Of a stretch of 7,576 nucleotides of DNA, positions 5,048 through 7,576 are shown one piece after another. Origin of the DNA: Nitrospinota bacterium (GTDB lineage: Bacteria; Nitrospinota; Nitrospinia; UBA9942); assembly GCA_016200365.1 (NCBI GenBank), contig JACQEW010000028.1, positions 1 to 7,576 on the forward strand. Direction: 5' to 3'. The notes beneath the pieces are model-generated. The model searched no databases. It had not been told where the DNA came from and saw only the letters and a program-made list of their open reading frames with translations. How positions within the stretch are numbered: position 1 is the first letter of the stretch; each line of letters opens with the position of its first letter. The translations under genes and the position numbers were made by a program.

Positions 5048-6043
5048 TCAGGTCTTTGTTCCTGTTACAATACTATAGTAACAGGCTGTAGGTTTTATAT
5101 CAATCTCCTTAAATCCGGCATTTTTCATCATTCTTGAGATTTCTTCGCCTGATAATTGTCTCCCCTCTGTCCATAGGAGCATGCTGAGGGACATAAGGGC
5201 AGGAAACAGGGGTCCTGATTTCTCATCATTTAACAGCACTTCATGGATGATGATTGAACCGCCCTCCGGCAGATATTGATAGGATTTTTCTATGAGTTTA
5301 TTGCACCGCTCATCATTCCAGTCGTGGAGGATATTCGATAGAATTATTACATCGGCGCCGTCAGGGAAAGGGTCTTCAAACATATTTCCAGCCCTTGTAA
5401 TAACTCTGCCTTTAAGGCCGTTTTTATTTATAAATTCTTCGGCAACATGGCAGACAGGCGGTATATCGAAGATCATTGCACTGAGATGGGGATGTTTTAA
5501 AACCGCTGCTATCGGGATAGCGCCTGAGCCTCCGCCGACATCGAGGATTGTATGACAGAGAGAGAAATCAAAGGTATCGGCAAGGGCATCGCCCGGAATA
5601 ATGCTTAAGCCGTGCATAGCCTTTGTAAAAAAAGCGACCTTTTTTTCATTGAGCCTGTGTTTATCCCATACTTCGCCGTCTCCATATATCTGCTGCCTGC
5701 CGGTTAAAACAGCCTTCTTCAATTTGCCGTAAGTATCTCCCTTGTTTAATTCAAAAATGTCTCCTATGTAAAAGGGTTTCCCCTTTACCAGAAACTCATC
5801 CGATAAGGCAGTCGTAAAATATTTATCTCCCCTTTTCTTCAAAAGGTCGAGGGATGTGCATGTGTTCAGCATACCCTCTGCCGACCTGTCTGTAATTCCA
5901 AGCTTGTTTGCTATCTCCGGGATTGCAGCAGGGTTCTCTGAAAGGATTGAGAAAAGGTCAAACTCCGTGATGGCGACGGTTACAATGCTCGTGGAGAAAT
6001 GAGCCATGTATATATCAAAGATTTTAGAGGGGTTATTTCTCAT
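5048..6043 (-). CDS. COMT-like SAM-dependent O-methyltransferase
   Basis: The 331-residue product matches the two-domain O-methyltransferase family PF00891 (caffeate, acetylserotonin and hydroxyneurosporene methyltransferase type), whose members are about 330-370 residues. Residues 1-100 form the N-terminal dimerisation winged-helix (TEFDLFSIL, EIANKLGITDRSAEGMLNT). The Rossmann domain has SAM motif I ILDVGGGSGAIPIAA (166-180), FDIPPV (192-197), the GNMFEDPFPDGADVIILSN region (219-237), the catalytic ILHDWND (H240, D241) and IIIHE (264-268, E268). All key residues are present, so it is probably active. Substrates in the family are usually phenolic or enolic hydroxyls, but relatives such as BchU methylate carbon. 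It follows the ThDP enzyme after 20 bp and is surely cotranscribed. The start has only a weak ribosome site, which fits translational coupling. Confidence 0.88.
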   Translation of the reverse strand: MRNNPSKIFDIYMAHFSTSIVTVAITEFDLFSILSENPAAIPEIANKLGITDRSAEGMLNTCTSLDLLKKRGDKYFTTALSDEFLVKGKPFYIGDIFELNKGDTYGKLKKAVLTGRQQIYGDGEVWDKHRLNEKKVAFFTKAMHGLSIIPGDALADTFDFSLCHTILDVGGGSGAIPIAAVLKHPHLSAMIFDIPPVCHVAEEFINKNGLKGRVITRAGNMFEDPFPDGADVIILSNILHDWNDERCNKLIEKSYQYLPEGGSIIIHEVLLNDEKSGPLFPALMSLSMLLWTEGRQLSGEEISRMMKNAGFKEIDIKPTACYYSIVTGTKT

Positions 6044-6063
6044 CTTTGTTTGGCTTCGTAAAT

Positions 6064-7576
6064 CTAAAAATACGACTCTTTTACTGACTCTATTCTTGAA
6101 CCGAGGGGCGGCACCTCTGCAGGGTCAATTATAACATCTATGACAGTTGGTATGCCAGATTTAATTATGCCGTCCATCATGTCTTTATTAATCTCCCCCG
6201 GCTTTGTAACCCTGATACCTTTGGCGCCCAATCCTTCGGCAATCTTAACAAAGTCTACCTGCCTGAATTCTGCGCCTGTATTATAGGGGATGGATAAAAG
6301 CCTTCTGGAGTGGGATACCATCCCGAGCTCCGAGTTATTTTCCACAATCCATATTACCTGCTTATTACAATTAACTGCCGTTGCCACCTCCATCCCGTTC
6401 ATAAGAAAACCGCCGTCTCCAACAATAGCCACCACAGGTCTGTCAGGGGCTGCAAATTTAGCGCCTATTGCGGAGACAACACCGAATCCCATAGATGCGA
6501 AGCCGAGACCTGCAAAGAATGTATAGGGTTTATAAATATCGAGGTGGTGCAGCGCCCATACAAGATTGTTTCCAATATCCGCAAAGAAGATGGTCTCTGC
6601 GGGAAGGCTGTCCCGCAGGTCTTTCATCAGCCTCTGAGGTTTTAATGGGATGGCATCCGATTCCATCTTTTCTTCATCATACCTCCTGCGTATTTGCCTT
6701 TTAAAATTCAGGAGATCTTCAATTGCCAGTTTTCCCCTCCCTTTTAACATCTTTTGCTGAAGGTCGGGCAATTTTTTAATCTGCCTCTGAATTTCATAGG
6801 TCAGCTCCCTTATAATTATCTTAGCATCACCTATCAAATCTACCTCAAAGGGATAGTTCTTTCCGAATTCATAGGGGTCAATGTCAACTTGTATCATCCC
6901 CTTTTCAGGCATAAGCCTCTTATCCCATGCATTCGTTCCCCATTCATTAAAACTTGTCCCTATTGTCAATAGCACATCCACCTTTGAATTAAGAGTTAAG
7001 AGTGAAGAGTTGAGAGTTTCAAAATTCTTTATTTTTAATTCTTCATTCTTAACTCTTAATTCTTCACTGAGGAGATACCTCTCTGCCTGCGGCGACCCTC
7101 CCAATCCAAATACCCCTAATGACAGCTCGTGATTCTCAGGGAATGCACCCTTTGCCTTTGGTGTCGTGGCAACAGGTATGGAGAGTATCTCGGCAAATTT
7201 AACAACCTCATCCACCGCACCGGAAATTAATGAGCCATGACCCATCAATATGGCAGGCTTCTTTGCATCAAGGAGTAAATTTGCAGCCATCTTTACACTG
7301 TATCTGTCAAAAAACATTGTATGGGGTATGAATTTATCAGGTGGAAACACCTCCTCCTCCACCTCTCCCTTCATGATATCCATAGGGATATTGAGATGGA
7401 CGGGGCCCCTCCTTCCGCTGAGGGCAAATCTCAGCACCTGTCTCATCATCTCCCCCATTTTATCCTTGTTAATCACCATAGCGCTGAATTTGGTAAAATA
7501 TCTGAAGATATCCACAATATTTATGCCGTCATAAGTTGATTCCTGAAGCGCGCCCTTTCCAAAAAACTTAGTCGAA
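6064..7576 (-). CDS. Thiamine-diphosphate enzyme, acetolactate-synthase superfamily (5' end beyond the window)
   Basis: The frame is open from the stop at 6064 to the window edge, giving 503 residues; a GTG at 7515 is internal, because the upstream codons continue the family pattern (FFGKGALQESTYDGINIVDI). Numbered from that GTG: GRRGPVHLNIPMDI (35-48) ends the N-terminal PYR domain. The central domain has KKPAILMGHGSLISGA, VATTPKAKGAFPENH (115-129), LGVFGLGG and LLTIGTSFNEWGTNAWD, then IQVDIDPYE. The C-terminal PP domain carries the ThDP/Mg motif GDGGFLMNGMEVATAV (366-381) followed by ENN (392-394). The activating Glu of the PYR domain is outside the window. The donor is likely a 2-keto acid; true acetolactate synthase is less likely because the usual GMV.QWQ region reads GMVSHSRRLL. 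Residues about 151-178 are an in-frame palindromic insertion. It leads the operon with the methyltransferase. Confidence 0.87.
   Translation of the reverse strand, partial: STKFFGKGALQESTYDGINIVDIFRYFTKFSAMVINKDKMGEMMRQVLRFALSGRRGPVHLNIPMDIMKGEVEEEVFPPDKFIPHTMFFDRYSVKMAANLLLDAKKPAILMGHGSLISGAVDEVVKFAEILSIPVATTPKAKGAFPENHELSLGVFGLGGSPQAERYLLSEELRVKNEELKIKNFETLNSSLLTLNSKVDVLLTIGTSFNEWGTNAWDKRLMPEKGMIQVDIDPYEFGKNYPFEVDLIGDAKIIIRELTYEIQRQIKKLPDLQQKMLKGRGKLAIEDLLNFKRQIRRRYDEEKMESDAIPLKPQRLMKDLRDSLPAETIFFADIGNNLVWALHHLDIYKPYTFFAGLGFASMGFGVVSAIGAKFAAPDRPVVAIVGDGGFLMNGMEVATAVNCNKQVIWIVENNSELGMVSHSRRLLSIPYNTGAEFRQVDFVKIAEGLGAKGIRVTKPGEINKDMMDGIIKSGIPTVIDVIIDPAEVPPLGSRIESVKESYF
6986..7062. repeat. In-frame palindromic element inside the ThDP enzyme
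   Basis: Two 26-base arms, 6986-7011 and 7037-7062, are inverted repeats with only two mismatches, around a 25-nt AT-rich loop (7012-7036). On the minus strand the region is read without a stop as EELRVKNEELKIKNFETLNS and SLLTLNSK, between YLLS (147-150) and VDVLLTIG. Relatives of this enzyme run almost directly from a YLL helix to VDVLL, so about 28 residues appear added. The EELRVKNEELK and LLTLNSSLLTLNS peptides are, from memory, common translations of dispersed repeats. Confidence 0.85.

Noticed and set aside
5292..5555. Plus-strand frame opposite the methyltransferase, and similar plus-strand frames at 6290-6704, 6754-7132 and 7250-7539
   Set aside because: All lie wholly inside well-supported minus-strand enzymes, have no family likeness and no convincing ribosome sites.
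5048..6043. Bacteriochlorophyll methyltransferase (BchU-type) with the radical SAM gene as a BchQ/BchR-type partner
   Set aside because: The family pairing is tempting, but there is no photosynthesis gene in view and the ThDP enzyme and acyltransferase do not fit that pathway.
7513..7515. GTG as the true start of the ThDP enzyme
   Set aside because: The upstream codons stay open to the window edge and encode GKGALQES.YDGINIV, which fits the family; the protein would also lack its PYR domain.

Overview
Every gene I can support in this 7.6 kb window is on the minus strand, so transcription runs from high to low coordinates. The sequence is AT-rich and the spacing operon-like. A TonB-dependent receptor remnant points to a Gram-negative, diderm bacterium. 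The cobalamin-type radical SAM enzyme, the MNT/HEPN and DUF433/DUF5615 toxin-antitoxin-like pairs and the many short palindromic repeats recall uncultured Nitrospirota- or Desulfobacterota-like genomes. That placement is an impression and cannot be proved from this sequence.

Right half, read 7576 to 2569, is a candidate biosynthetic block: a thiamine-diphosphate (ThDP) enzyme of the acetolactate-synthase superfamily (its 5' end lies beyond the window), a COMT-like SAM-dependent O-methyltransferase 20 bp downstream, a left-handed beta-helix (hexapeptide) acyltransferase, and a radical SAM protein with an N-terminal B12-binding-like domain. Together they could build, methylate and acylate a small molecule. 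No substrate can be read from the sequence, and I do not recognise the four-gene combination as a known pathway.

Middle, 2532 to 463, is a defence/stress-like block. It opens with a DUF3782-like protein made of a coiled coil of eight exact heptads (eight 21-bp DNA repeats) fused to a degenerate-looking PD-(D/E)XK-type domain. Next come an overlapping MNT nucleotidyltransferase/HEPN pair and then a DUF433/DUF5615 pair. In the last pair the DUF5615 reading frame is full length but has no usable start codon where homology begins; a TAA sits there instead.

Left end, 437 to 1: a decayed TonB-dependent receptor start (signal peptide, then a plug-domain stretch after an in-frame TAG), and the first 18 codons of an unidentified gene.

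The most striking theme is short palindromic DNA. Two hairpin elements of about 130 bp sit between genes (4000-4127 and 4908-5043). A third palindrome of about 80 bp lies in frame inside the ThDP enzyme and adds about 28 residues. Two more small palindromes lie in frame in the receptor remnant. This resembles the in-frame palindromic elements known from Rickettsia (RPEs) and deserves a genome-wide check.
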